DNA of 64,000 nucleotides from Corynebacterium marambiense. GTDB lineage: Bacteria; Actinomycetota; Actinomycetes; Mycobacteriales; Mycobacteriaceae. Made by a program: the position numbers and the translations under genes. Location of the stretch: positions 434,001-498,000 of the forward strand of contig NZ_JAEIOT010000004.1 of assembly GCF_016342275.1 (NCBI RefSeq), written 5' to 3'. Of the stretch, positions 7,951-16,153 are shown one piece after another (the stretch's first letter is position 1; the number at the start of each line of letters is the position of its first letter). The notes under the pieces are model-generated. The model was not told the origin of the DNA, did no database searches, and was given only the letters and a program-made list of their open reading frames with translations.

Positions 7951-9417
7951 CTACCGCATCGGCACTTCCCCGATCGTGCGGCGCAGTTTCCTGGTGTGCA
8001 GTTTCTCGGGCTTGGCGGCGAGTTCCTCCATGGCGCGCATCGCGCAGATGAGGTGCGCCTCCTTCGATGAGGAGTAGAACGCCTGGGCGCCGGCGGGCAG
8101 CTTGGGCACATTGTGCAGCGGGAGATCGGAGACGCTGAGCAGCGTGCCGTAGGGAATCCGGTAGCGGTATCCGTTGGCGGCAAGGGTCGCTGACTCCATG
8201 TCGACAGCCACCGCCGTGGAGCCACGCAGGATCCGCCACAGATCCCGCGGCGTATGCCATTCCCAGTTCCGGTCGTCGGTCGACATGACCGTACCGGTGC
8301 GCATGAGAGAGTGATTGTCGCCGTAGACCGCGTTCACCGACTTTTCCAGAGCACGCTGTACCTCGGGCACGGCGGGAATCGGGATGTCGAGGCCGATCCG
8401 GTCGTCGAGGATGTGATCCCGGCGCTGGTAGGCGTTGCCGAGAATGAGGTCGCCGATGCGCATGCGACCGTCGAGACCCGCGCAGTGGCCGATCATGATC
8501 CAGCACTCGGGCCGGAGAACCGCCAGGCAGTCGGTGATCGTCTTGGCGTTGGACGGCCCCACCCCGATGTTGATGATCGTCACGCCGGTGTTGTCCTCGG
8601 CCGCGAGATCGTAGCGCGGCATCTGGCGTGACGACAGCCCGAGCAGTGTCTGCAGTTCCACGCCGTCAACCTCCCCGCGCCGGAGTACGCGACCGTCGTT
8701 GAGGCGGAGCTCCGTGTAGCGGGATTCGGGGTTCGCCAGCTCCGACAGTGCGTATCGGACGAACTCGGTGGTGTGCATGGCGTAGTTCGTGAACAGGATG
8801 TACTTCTGCACACCCTCAACCCGGATGCCGGTGTAGTGCTCGATGCGTTCACAGGCGATGTCGAAACGCTGCGGTGAGAAATGGAACAACGGCATCTCGG
8901 AATCCTGGAACACGTCCCAGGACCCGTCAATGATCCCATCGTGCACGTCGTCGAGGCTCGGTCGCGGGATGACACCCGCGTCATCGTGGACACGCGGCGG
9001 TGGTGGGCAGTCGGCGGGAAGGGAGAGGTACTCCGGCGGGATACGCACCTCCGACGGGCCGGTGGAAATTGTGCACGGATAGTTGGTGGTCAGACGATCC
9101 AACTGCTCCGTCAGATAACGCCGCATGAGCCGGGGGCGGGAGATGGTCGCGGCGTAGCGTCCCGCCCGGTCGACGTAGCCGAAGGGTTCGGTGCGGTCGA
9201 TGGGACGCCAGGACTTCACCTCGACGATGAGCTTGGGGTAGACGACGCCGGTGTAACGGCTGTAGTCGGCCGGCCCGTCGGTGGCTTCTCCGGAGTTGAG
9301 GATCCCGCAGGCGAGTTCCACCGCGGCATCGTAACGTCTGATCAGGTCGTCGACGGCTGCTTCGACTGAGTCGTGTGTGATCCATCCGGTGGGCATCTGC
9401 GTTGACCGTGTCTCCAT
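7951..9417 (-). CDS. amn: AMP nucleosidase
   Basis: 488 residues from ATG 9415-9417; the frame stays open to 9501 but that extension runs through a palindromic repeat. The protein follows the E. coli Amn order closely: an N-terminal regulatory domain with ISRPRLMRRYLTEQLD and LFHFSPQRFD, then the phosphorylase-fold domain with VTIINIGVGPSNAKTI, CWIMIGHCAGLDG, RTGTVMSTDDRNWE and VAVDMESATLAANGYR, ending LHTRKLRRTI. Amn hydrolyses AMP to adenine and ribose 5-phosphate and balances the adenylate pool. Transcribed leftward, divergent from the two-component system, with four palindromic repeats between them. Confidence 0.95.
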   Translation of the reverse strand: METRSTQMPTGWITHDSVEAAVDDLIRRYDAAVELACGILNSGEATDGPADYSRYTGVVYPKLIVEVKSWRPIDRTEPFGYVDRAGRYAATISRPRLMRRYLTEQLDRLTTNYPCTISTGPSEVRIPPEYLSLPADCPPPPRVHDDAGVIPRPSLDDVHDGIIDGSWDVFQDSEMPLFHFSPQRFDIACERIEHYTGIRVEGVQKYILFTNYAMHTTEFVRYALSELANPESRYTELRLNDGRVLRRGEVDGVELQTLLGLSSRQMPRYDLAAEDNTGVTIINIGVGPSNAKTITDCLAVLRPECWIMIGHCAGLDGRMRIGDLILGNAYQRRDHILDDRIGLDIPIPAVPEVQRALEKSVNAVYGDNHSLMRTGTVMSTDDRNWEWHTPRDLWRILRGSTAVAVDMESATLAANGYRYRIPYGTLLSVSDLPLHNVPKLPAGAQAFYSSSKEAHLICAMRAMEELAAKPEKLHTRKLRRTIGEVPMR

Positions 9418-9480
9418 GCCGCCCAGACTAGCCACGGTCGACGGGGCCCGGTACCCCCTCCGGTTCAGAGCCACGTTCAT

Positions 9481-9511
9481 GTCGTCGGTGCGTGTCAACA
9501 CCCACTGACGA
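9481..9511. repeat. Palindromic repeat copy d
   Basis: TCGTCGGTGCGTGTCAACAC starts at 9482; right arm CCACTGACGA. Near-complete copy with centre GTCAAC. Confidence 0.75.
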
Positions 9512-9540
9512 AACGAGTGAGCAGGCGTTTCCCTCCATCA

Positions 9541-9570
9541 TCGACACGTTTGCACGTGGTGACGACACGC
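9541..9570. repeat. Palindromic repeat copy e
   Basis: CACGTTTGCACGTGGTGACG at 9545-9564; centre TTTGC is the reverse of the GCAAA centre in copy a; only the right arm is well kept. Confidence 0.55.
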
Positions 9571-9600
9571 GGGCCCTGCGGCGAACAGCCAGCCCCGGTT

Positions 9601-9632
9601 GTCGTCGGTGCGTGTTAACACGCACGAGTGAT
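9601..9632. repeat. Palindromic repeat copy f
   Basis: TCGTCGGTGCGTGTTAACAC starts at 9602, followed by GCACGAGTGA. The core GTGCGTGTTAACACGCAC is intact. Confidence 0.75.
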
Positions 9633-9667
9633 GAACACCGGCCTGGGTTTTCTCCGTTCTTCCGCCG

Positions 9668-9688
9668 GGTTCGCACGTACCGACGACA
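9668..9688. repeat. Palindromic repeat copy g (half site)
   Basis: TTCGCACGTACCGACGAC at 9670-9687 keeps the right half only. Confidence 0.4.
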
Positions 9689-9777
9689 TTTCCGACGGCC
9701 CGAACACCGCTCATACCCCGCCGACGCGCCGCACCGTGCAGATCACTGCCCGCACCGGCGCGCCTAGACTTTCGGCC

Positions 9778-10971
9778 ATGGGGACCACACCGGCACCATC
9801 TACCCACCGACCGGAGCTCGCCGACACCACCGGCAACCGGCTCCGGCTTCTTGACCTGGTGTTCGCCGCACTGGCGGCCGCGCTGACGGTGTTCCACCTG
9901 ATCGTCGCCCTGTCCGACACCCCCGCTCCGTCCACACTGGTTGAAGTACTGCTCGCGGTTCTCTTCGTCCCCGCGTTCGCGGTGTGGCGTAGCCGGGTCG
10001 TCCCGGCGGCGATCGCGCTGACGATCCTGACCGTGGCGTGGACGGTGAACTGGCTCACGGCGCTGCCGGTGAACCTGGGTATCAGTCCATTCCTGGTCGC
10101 GGTGCCGATGGTGGTGTACTCGACCGCCCGGTACCGCTCCGATCTACTCGTCCCGGGTGTTTTCACCGCCATTCAGTCCATCTGGTGTTTCTTCTCCCCG
10201 CTGCTGTGGTGGTGGACACCCGATCATTTCGAACGCGCCACCGGCGTGCAGGCGGCGAGCTGGATCGCGCTTCAGTGGCTGGCTCTGGGCCTGGTGTTCG
10301 TCTCGGCCCGCAGCGCGCGGTCCGCGGAGCGGCACCTGGTGGCGGAGCAGGAGGCGGCGCGCGAGCGGGAGCGTGCGGGTGTCGCGAGGGAGATCCATGA
10401 TGTGCTGGCGCACAGCCTGACGCTGATCAACATGCAGGCCGGGGCGGGTGTGATGCTCGGCGGTGGGGCGACGGACAGGCGGGCGGAGATCCTGTCGACG
10501 ATCCAGAAGGTCAGCTCGGAGGCCCTCGAGGAGGTGCGCGGGATCGTGGGGACGTTGCGTGACGATTCCCCGCCGACGTCGGTGACGGGCATGGCCGGGA
10601 TCCGGGACATGGTCGGGGAATTCAGGTCCGCCGGGCTCACGGTTGAGGCATCGTTGCCGGAGGGGGAGGTCTCGGACTCGCAGGTTGTCCGCCTGACGCT
10701 GCGCCGGGTGGTGCAGGAGGCGCTGACGAACGTGCTGCGTCACCAGGGCCCGGGCAGCACCGTGACGCTCACCGTGGAGGTCACCGATGAGGTACACGTG
10801 GTGGTGGACAGTCGTGTCGGCGGCCCGATTCCGCGGCGGACGCGGCATTGCGGCGCCGGGTTGACCGGTGTGCGCGAGCGGGTGGAGCACCTCGGCGGGA
10901 CACTGGATGTGGATGTGTCCGATCCGGCGCACGCGCAGCTGGTGGCCAGCTTCCCGGTGGTGGCGCCGTGA
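9778..10971 (+). CDS. Sensor histidine kinase (HisKA_3 / NarL-type)
   Basis: 397 residues from ATG 9778; an upstream extension to 9628 runs through repeats and is not protein-like. Four to six membrane segments occupy residues about 20-175. The dimerisation/phosphoacceptor helix is VAREIHDVLAHSLTLINMQ with the phosphorylated His, and the ATPase domain has RRVVQEALTNVLRH (N-box) and CGAGLTGVRERVEHLGG (G-box). This is the DesK/LiaS-like class that pairs with LuxR-type regulators. Its stop overlaps the regulator start (GTGA). Genomic neighbours are an ABC exporter, which suggests sensing of an envelope-active compound. Confidence 0.9.
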   Translation: MGTTPAPSTHRPELADTTGNRLRLLDLVFAALAAALTVFHLIVALSDTPAPSTLVEVLLAVLFVPAFAVWRSRVVPAAIALTILTVAWTVNWLTALPVNLGISPFLVAVPMVVYSTARYRSDLLVPGVFTAIQSIWCFFSPLLWWWTPDHFERATGVQAASWIALQWLALGLVFVSARSARSAERHLVAEQEAARERERAGVAREIHDVLAHSLTLINMQAGAGVMLGGGATDRRAEILSTIQKVSSEALEEVRGIVGTLRDDSPPTSVTGMAGIRDMVGEFRSAGLTVEASLPEGEVSDSQVVRLTLRRVVQEALTNVLRHQGPGSTVTLTVEVTDEVHVVVDSRVGGPIPRRTRHCGAGLTGVRERVEHLGGTLDVDVSDPAHAQLVASFPVVAP

Positions 10972-11600
10972 TCCAGGTGCTGCTCGCGGACGATCAGCCG
11001 CTGGTGGTTGAGGCGCTGGAGATGACCCTGTCGACCCAGCCGGACATCAAGGTCGTCGCCACCGCCGCCGACGGCGCGGAGGCCCTGGAGGCGGTCGCCG
11101 CACACCGGGTCGATGTCGCGGTTCTGGACATCCAGATGCCGCGTGTCGACGGGATCGGTGTGGCGCGCGAGATCCTCGCCCGACACCCGGGCGTCCGGGT
11201 GCTGATGCTGACGACATTCGACGCGCACGAGCTGGTCCGCGACGCCCTGACCACGGGTGTGCACGGTTTCCTCCTGAAGGACTGTGGGCCGGAAGCGCTG
11301 ATCGACGCCGTACGACGCGTGGACGCCGGAGCGTCGGTGCTGTCCCCGGGAGTCACGGACTATGTGCTGCGGGTGTTCCGCGGACACACACCCACCCCAC
11401 CCGCGGAGCCGTTGACGGACCGCGAGCGGGACGTCCTGGCGGGAATCGCCCGGGCCCGCACCAACGCCGAGATCGCCGCCGACCTACACATCGGGGAAGC
11501 AACGGTGAAGACGTACATCTCCCGCCTGCTGGCGAAGACGGGGACCCGGGACCGGGTGGGACTCGCACTGTGGGCCAGGGACCACGAGCTGCACCTCTGA
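10968..11600 (+). CDS. LuxR/NarL-family response regulator
   Basis: 210 residues from GTG 10968, overlapping the kinase stop. Receiver domain: LLADDQPLVVEALE with acidic pair, phosphoacceptor Asp54 in VAVLDIQMPRVDG, switch Thr in LMLTTFDAH and Lys in GFLLKDCGPEALI. C-terminal LuxR-type helix-turn-helix: LTDRERDVLAGIARARTNAE and IGEATVKTYISRLLAKTG. Cognate partner of the kinase encoded just before it; probable target is the ABC transporter 51 bp downstream. Confidence 0.93.
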   Translation: MIQVLLADDQPLVVEALEMTLSTQPDIKVVATAADGAEALEAVAAHRVDVAVLDIQMPRVDGIGVAREILARHPGVRVLMLTTFDAHELVRDALTTGVHGFLLKDCGPEALIDAVRRVDAGASVLSPGVTDYVLRVFRGHTPTPPAEPLTDRERDVLAGIARARTNAEIAADLHIGEATVKTYISRLLAKTGTRDRVGLALWARDHELHL

Positions 11601-11651
11601 TTCCCCCGCGCGACGGATGTGCCGACGGCCAGTCGACGTTTCACTGGTGTC

Positions 11652-12335
11652 ATGAGCAACCACGAATCAGCAATCGAGTGTCGCGACATCTCCATCAGCT
11701 ACCGGAACCAGCAGGTTCTGGACGGATTCACCATGACCGTCGACCGGGGCCGGATCCACGCGCTGGTCGGCCGGAACGGTGCGGGCAAATCCACGTGTTT
11801 CCGGATCATCCTCGGACTCGAGGACCGGGCCGGCGGCACGGTGGAGGTCGATCGGGCGTCAGTGGGTGCCTCGGTCAACGGACCGGCGCTGTACCCGCAC
11901 CTGAGTGCGCGGGACAACCTCCGCGTCCACACCCTGCTCCTCGGCCTCGACGACGCCGAGATCGACCGGGTTCTCGGGGTCGTGGGCCTGACCGGTACGG
12001 GTCGGAAGAAGGTGCGCAGTTTCTCCACCGGCATGAGATCCCGCCTGGCGTTGGCCGTCGCCCTACTGGGTGGACCGCAGATTCTGCTTCTCGACGAACC
12101 GCAGAACGGCCTCGACCCGGAGGGCACCGTCGCGCTGCGGGGACTCCTGCGCGGCTACGTCGACGCCGGTGGGACCGTGCTGATCAGCTCACACCAGCTC
12201 GGCGAGATCGCCCGTACCGCCGACGACATCACCGTGCTCCACGACGGGCGGGCCGCCTACTCCGGCCCACTCGACGCCTTCGCGCCGGCCGGCGAACTAG
12301 AGTCCCGGTTCCTCGACCTCACGGCGATCCGATGA
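11652..12335 (+). CDS. ABC transporter ATP-binding protein
   Basis: 227 residues from ATG 11652. Walker A is GRNGAGKST, the signature is FSTGMRSRLALAVALL, Walker B is ILLLDEPQNGLDPEG, and the H-loop is in LISSHQLGEIA. The FSTGM-type signature and lack of a fused permease are typical of bacitracin/lantibiotic-type exporters (BcrA-like). It overlaps the permease start by ATGA and follows the two-component system, so the four genes look like one regulated unit. Confidence 0.92.
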   Translation: MSNHESAIECRDISISYRNQQVLDGFTMTVDRGRIHALVGRNGAGKSTCFRIILGLEDRAGGTVEVDRASVGASVNGPALYPHLSARDNLRVHTLLLGLDDAEIDRVLGVVGLTGTGRKKVRSFSTGMRSRLALAVALLGGPQILLLDEPQNGLDPEGTVALRGLLRGYVDAGGTVLISSHQLGEIARTADDITVLHDGRAAYSGPLDAFAPAGELESRFLDLTAIR

Positions 12336-13699
12336 TCCGCGTGATCCGGGCGGAACTCGTCCGAACGAAGAACACGACCGTCGCCTACTTTCCGCTCCTC
12401 GGTTTCGCGCTCGCCGGGCTGGGAATCCTCACCAACTACTCGGATGCCGGCCGCGGCGCCTGGCAGGCACTCTACGTCACCGGCATGGCGGCACCGCTCA
12501 TGGCACTGCTGTCCGGCCTCCCGGAGAAGCGGGAGAAGACCTGCCGGGAGGGCGGGACCGGGATCCGGCCAGTGTCACCGCGCCTGATCCGGGGCGCTCG
12601 CCTCATCGTCCTGCTGATCATCCTGGCGGCCATGCTCGCCTGCGATTTCGGCACTCTCCTACTCCCGGTGGCCTGGGTGTACGCCTGGATCGGCGGCGCC
12701 GGTCTCGTCGCGATGTTCGGCGTGATCAGCCGGTGGGTCGGCCTGATCCCGGCTCTCCTGGTCGCGGTGGTGTGGCAGGTCGCGGGCACACTGACCGCGG
12801 AACATCCGCTGTGGTTCCTCCTTCCACCAACGTGGGCGGTACGACTCATGCTGCCGGTCCTCGGTGTCCACTCCAATGCCGTCCCCCTCGACCCGGGCGA
12901 TCCACTCACCACGGAATCCCCGACCCTCGCCGCGGTCCTCTGCCTGGTGTTCGCGGCCCTCGCCGCCACCGCATACGTCCTCATCGGGACACCCCGCACC
13001 CGGCCCGACAGATCAACCGCAGTGGCCACATCACACACCGGAACCTGGGCCGCCGAACCCGCCGCAGACCTGCGGAAGGGACGGGCGTCGACAGGCGCGG
13101 CACTGAGCCACACGCTGCTCCGCACCGCACTCACCCCCCTCACTCTCGCGGCGCTGGCGCTGATCGCCGTCGCCGGATCGTGGACCGCGGACCTCGCGGT
13201 ACACCTGATCCTGCCCCTGGGGTGTGGTGTCGGGGCCGTGGTCACCTGGTCCGCGCTGCAGCCCGCATGGCGGATCACCGTCTGCCGGACACGGCGGGTG
13301 ATCCCCGGTGTCATCGTCTGGCTCGACGTGCTGGTGGCTGCCGTGGGACTCGGGACCGGCGCCGTCCTCGCACTGCGCGGAACACCACTGCCGGAGATCC
13401 TGCGAATGATCGGACTGCTGGTAGTGGTCGGGGCCGTCATGGTCACGGCAGCTCTCGCCCTCTGCGTCCGAACCGGGACAGGCGCGGTGATCGCCGCGAC
13501 CGTGTTCCTCACGGTCCTGTCCGTCACACTCGGCGGATCAGTACTAGCCGACACGCCACTCTGGCTGCCTGCGATGCCCGCCTGGCCGTTGACGGCCACC
13601 GGTGCCCGCCTCCCCGTGGCACTGGCCCTCAGCACCCTACTGCTCACTGTGTCCACCGCATCGGCACACCGGGAGTTACGCCGAGCAGCCGCACGATAA
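12332..13699 (+). CDS. ABC transporter permease
   Basis: 455 residues from ATG 12332 (ATGA overlap with the ATPase gene). About twelve hydrophobic segments in two halves of six, separated by a polar loop around residues 225-260. The N-terminus MIRVIRAELVRTKNTTVAYF is typical of ABC-2-like permeases of the BcrB/lantibiotic-immunity sort, and the length suggests two fused permease repeats. Function inferred from the neighbour ATPase: export of, or protection from, a membrane-active peptide or similar. Its 3' end overlaps the convergent nuclease-like gene by 56 bp. Confidence 0.85.
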   Translation: MIRVIRAELVRTKNTTVAYFPLLGFALAGLGILTNYSDAGRGAWQALYVTGMAAPLMALLSGLPEKREKTCREGGTGIRPVSPRLIRGARLIVLLIILAAMLACDFGTLLLPVAWVYAWIGGAGLVAMFGVISRWVGLIPALLVAVVWQVAGTLTAEHPLWFLLPPTWAVRLMLPVLGVHSNAVPLDPGDPLTTESPTLAAVLCLVFAALAATAYVLIGTPRTRPDRSTAVATSHTGTWAAEPAADLRKGRASTGAALSHTLLRTALTPLTLAALALIAVAGSWTADLAVHLILPLGCGVGAVVTWSALQPAWRITVCRTRRVIPGVIVWLDVLVAAVGLGTGAVLALRGTPLPEILRMIGLLVVVGAVMVTAALALCVRTGTGAVIAATVFLTVLSVTLGGSVLADTPLWLPAMPAWPLTATGARLPVALALSTLLLTVSTASAHRELRRAAAR

Positions 13700-14798
13700 G
13701 AGACGCCACCGACCCCCGCGCGGCATCCACCACCACCTTCGGATGCCGCCACGCGGGCACACCACGGCACGCAACAGCGGGCGCCTCAAGCTCCAGCAAC
13801 CGACGCAGGTGATCCGTCCACTCCCCACCCCGGAACGTCTCCCAATTCACCCGCACCACCCGGAAACCCAGAGCCTCCAGACGACGCTGGCGACGCTGCT
13901 CCCCCATCAACGCATCCCGCGTCCGCAGCGTCTTCGCGACCCGCGCCCCCACCAGATCATCGCCACTCAGCCCGTCGAACTCCCCCGGCTCATCAACCAC
14001 CCCGTACTTCGGCCGCCCGTCATACTCCACCACCACCCCGTGGTCGGGGAAACAGAAATCGGTGCGCGCGACGAACGCGCCACCCCGATCCCGCACCGTC
14101 GCCTGCACCAGCGGCAACGGGAAACCAAGGACCCACAACCGGTACCGGACCAACGTCTCCCGCGGACTCTCCGACGCCCCATTCACCACCACCAGGATCC
14201 GGACCACCCGGGCGAGACGGTGCACCGGGCCCAGGGCCAGAATGCGGGACACGACGTCGTCGAGCGTGAACAACCGTTCCCGCAGGCAATGATCGAACAC
14301 CACCAGCGCATCCTCCACGCTCCCGTAGCGGGCGACATCGATCGCCGTCTGCAGCGGCGACGTCACCCACACCGGCCCCCACACCGTCTCCACACGGACA
14401 CGATCAGCCCGCGCCACCGTCGGTGCCGACCGGAACCGAACCCGCCCACACGACGGGAACGTGGTCCGGCGCGGATACTGCAGACTCGGCTCCCGTGCCG
14501 CATCCGCCAGCGGAAACCCGTGGAGCGACGCCGCGGTCTCCGCCATCGCGACCGCCTTCGGATAGCGGTGCAGAAGAGCGACCGCGTACGCCCGCCACTT
14601 CGCCTCATCCGACCCATCGACCGTGTCCGACCGAAGATAGATCCCGCGGGTCGCACACATCAGATCGTGCTTCCGGGCCGACGCGTAGACCCGGGCCCGG
14701 GCCGCGCCCCGGAGCGGACGCGTGTCGATCAACGGCGGGGCAGACCCGGGCGCTGCCGATGCTTCACCGGGAGTTGTCTTTTCCGTTCGGGTGGTCAT
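13644..14798 (-). CDS. DUF559/Vsr-type endonuclease-fold protein
   Basis: 384 residues. The C-terminal third looks like the PD-(D/E)XK fold of DUF559/Vsr-like proteins: ESPRETLVRYRLWVLG, then ARTDFCFPDHGVVVEYDG (D...E-x-D) and EQRRQRRLEALGFRVVRVNWE. The N-terminal part (DTRPLRGAARARVYAS, GIYLRSD, AVAMAETAASLHGFPL) resembles the AbiEi-like winged-helix domain found in front of such nucleases in actinobacteria. These orphan proteins are common in mycolata; their job is not known. The stop lies inside the convergent permease gene. Confidence 0.7.
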   Translation of the reverse strand: MTTRTEKTTPGEASAAPGSAPPLIDTRPLRGAARARVYASARKHDLMCATRGIYLRSDTVDGSDEAKWRAYAVALLHRYPKAVAMAETAASLHGFPLADAAREPSLQYPRRTTFPSCGRVRFRSAPTVARADRVRVETVWGPVWVTSPLQTAIDVARYGSVEDALVVFDHCLRERLFTLDDVVSRILALGPVHRLARVVRILVVVNGASESPRETLVRYRLWVLGFPLPLVQATVRDRGGAFVARTDFCFPDHGVVVEYDGRPKYGVVDEPGEFDGLSGDDLVGARVAKTLRTRDALMGEQRRQRRLEALGFRVVRVNWETFRGGEWTDHLRRLLELEAPAVACRGVPAWRHPKVVVDAARGSVASLIVRLLGVTPGVPMRWTQ

Positions 14799-14911
14799 GC
14801 CCCGTCAGACCGTGGGACCGGACGATCGGTTCCGGAGCGGAGCCGGGTTGCCGCCATGAAAGCGGCGGACCACGGTGGGTCGGGCTGGATCAGGCAGGTT
14901 CAGCGTCGCTG

Positions 14912-14938
14912 CTGCGTGTCAACACGTGGTGACGAACA
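14912..14938. repeat. Palindromic repeat copy h
   Basis: TGCGTGTCAACACGTGGTGA at 14913-14932, then CGAACA; centre GTCAAC. Confidence 0.65.
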
Positions 14939-14967
14939 CAGTTTTACCAGGTGGGCGTCTCGGCGGT

Positions 14968-14994
14968 TCGGTGTTTGCACGCGGTGACGAACAT
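14968..14994. repeat. Palindromic repeat copy i
   Basis: GTGTTTGCACGCGGTGACGA at 14971-14990; centre TTTGC as in copy e. It is followed by ACA like copy h. Confidence 0.6.
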
Positions 14995-15060
14995 ACCCGG
15001 TCCAATTGGGGACGGCCCCGCCCGACGGCACTCTCCTGCCAGCCAGCCCATGGTCCTCGC

Positions 15061-15085
15061 CACCGCGTGTCAACACGCACCAGCC
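15061..15085. repeat. Palindromic repeat copy j
   Basis: CGCGTGTCAACACGCACCAG at 15064-15083; core intact, outer arms short. Confidence 0.6.
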
Positions 15086-15120
15086 ATGGACTTCACCAGT
15101 TCGACTCCGGGCAACCGGAA

Positions 15121-15140
15121 TCTTCACACGCACTGACGCC
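15121..15140. repeat. Palindromic repeat copy k (half site)
   Basis: TTCACACGCACTGACGCC at 15122-15139 keeps the right arm only. Confidence 0.45.
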
Positions 15141-15253
15141 ATCGTCGACGGCGCACCTGTCCCCATCACCTGCGCACCGGCAGAGGACGGGCTGGACCAG
15201 CCAGCCACGGGCCATGATCCACCCACGAGCGGGGCACGTCATTCCTCCCCGAC

Positions 15254-16153
15254 CTAGTCCCGGCGAATGTGCGCGACGACCGGGGCGTGGTCGGATCCCC
15301 CGGTGTCGAGGACACGCACGCCTCCGTCGACGACGCTCCATCCGTGGGGGATGAGGATGTGGTCGATCGGCGATCTCGCCCAGCCGGGGAGGGCGGTGGG
15401 CCAGGTTCCACGACCGAGAAGCGGAGCGGCGGCCGCCGCGTCGGCGTGCGTGTCGGTACGTGCTAACACGCCATGACGAGGCACGGCATTGAGGTCCCCG
15501 ATGATCAGCGCATCGGGGTGCGTCTCGGCGAGGGACACGATGGTTCCCAGGTCATCGTGCCACCGGCCCATGAGTCCGGGTAGTGGTGGTGCGGTGTGGA
15601 GGCCGATGACGTCCGGTGTCCGCTCCCCGGGGCGCCCGGTGGAGACGTGCACGGTACCAAACGTGACCTCGGATGATCCGGGGACCTCAACGGCTCGGTA
15701 GTCCCCGAGTTCTTCCGCGACCAGGACGGTGACGGGCATCTCGCTGCTAACGAAGGACCGGTACCCGGCGGGAGCCGCACCGGAGTACTCGGGGAGGACG
15801 GCGATGTCGGGGTCGACGTCTCGAATGAGGGTGGCGAGGGCCTCCGGGGTGACGGAGTCTCCGGTGTTCCACTCGAGGACGACGAGCCCGCCGTCGTCCG
15901 CGTCACTAACGGCGGGCTGTTGGACGGGCAGGAAGCTGCCCGCACCGGCGATGACGAGAACTACACCGGCGGCGAGCAGCGGCCGGAAACGCCGCAGTAG
16001 TACACCGACGACACCGATGAGCCCCAGCCCCGCACCGACCACGACCGGAAATGCGGTGAAGTGGGCGATGAGAGGCCACGTGGTGGCTGTGTTCCCGGGA
16101 AGAAGCGCCCAGGCCAGGGCCGCGATGAAGATGCATAGGGACAGGATTCGCAT
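15254..16153 (-). CDS. Endonuclease/exonuclease/phosphatase-family membrane protein
   Basis: 299 residues from ATG 16151-16153, whose last base starts the overlap with the sirtuin stop (ATGA). Three N-terminal hydrophobic segments (residues about 1-90) anchor it. The extracytoplasmic or cytosolic EEP domain has VVLEWNTGD, DIAVLPEYSGA, ALIIGDLNAVPRHG and ends GGSDHAPVVAHIRRD, the SDH motif that closes the EEP active site. Substrates of the family range from DNA to lipid phosphates. A palindromic repeat copy is embedded in its coding sequence at 15451-15480 and encodes LARTDTHAD just after the GDLNAVP motif. Confidence 0.85.
   Translation of the reverse strand: MRILSLCIFIAALAWALLPGNTATTWPLIAHFTAFPVVVGAGLGLIGVVGVLLRRFRPLLAAGVVLVIAGAGSFLPVQQPAVSDADDGGLVVLEWNTGDSVTPEALATLIRDVDPDIAVLPEYSGAAPAGYRSFVSSEMPVTVLVAEELGDYRAVEVPGSSEVTFGTVHVSTGRPGERTPDVIGLHTAPPLPGLMGRWHDDLGTIVSLAETHPDALIIGDLNAVPRHGVLARTDTHADAAAAAPLLGRGTWPTALPGWARSPIDHILIPHGWSVVDGGVRVLDTGGSDHAPVVAHIRRD
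15451..15480. repeat. Palindromic repeat copy l inside a coding sequence
   Basis: GTCGGTACGTGCTAACACGC at 15452-15471, then CATGACGA. It keeps the reading frame of the EEP gene, contributing about ten residues. Confidence 0.6.

Larger units (their letters stand above)
14799..15253. other. Intergenic region with four palindromic repeats
   Basis: No gene is supported between the nuclease-like gene start and the EEP phosphatase stop. Four repeat copies (h-k) fill much of 14.91-15.14 kb. Both flanking genes are on the minus strand, so this region should hold the nuclease-like gene's promoter. Confidence 0.6.

Noticed and set aside
12472..13770. A 432-codon minus-strand frame across the ABC permease
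   Set aside because: Arg/Thr-rich shadow; the permease on the plus strand has clear membrane helices and coupling to its ATPase.
5154..15480. Palindromic repeats as a CRISPR array
   Set aside because: Copies are palindromic, irregularly spaced over 10 kb, diverged, and there are no cas genes.
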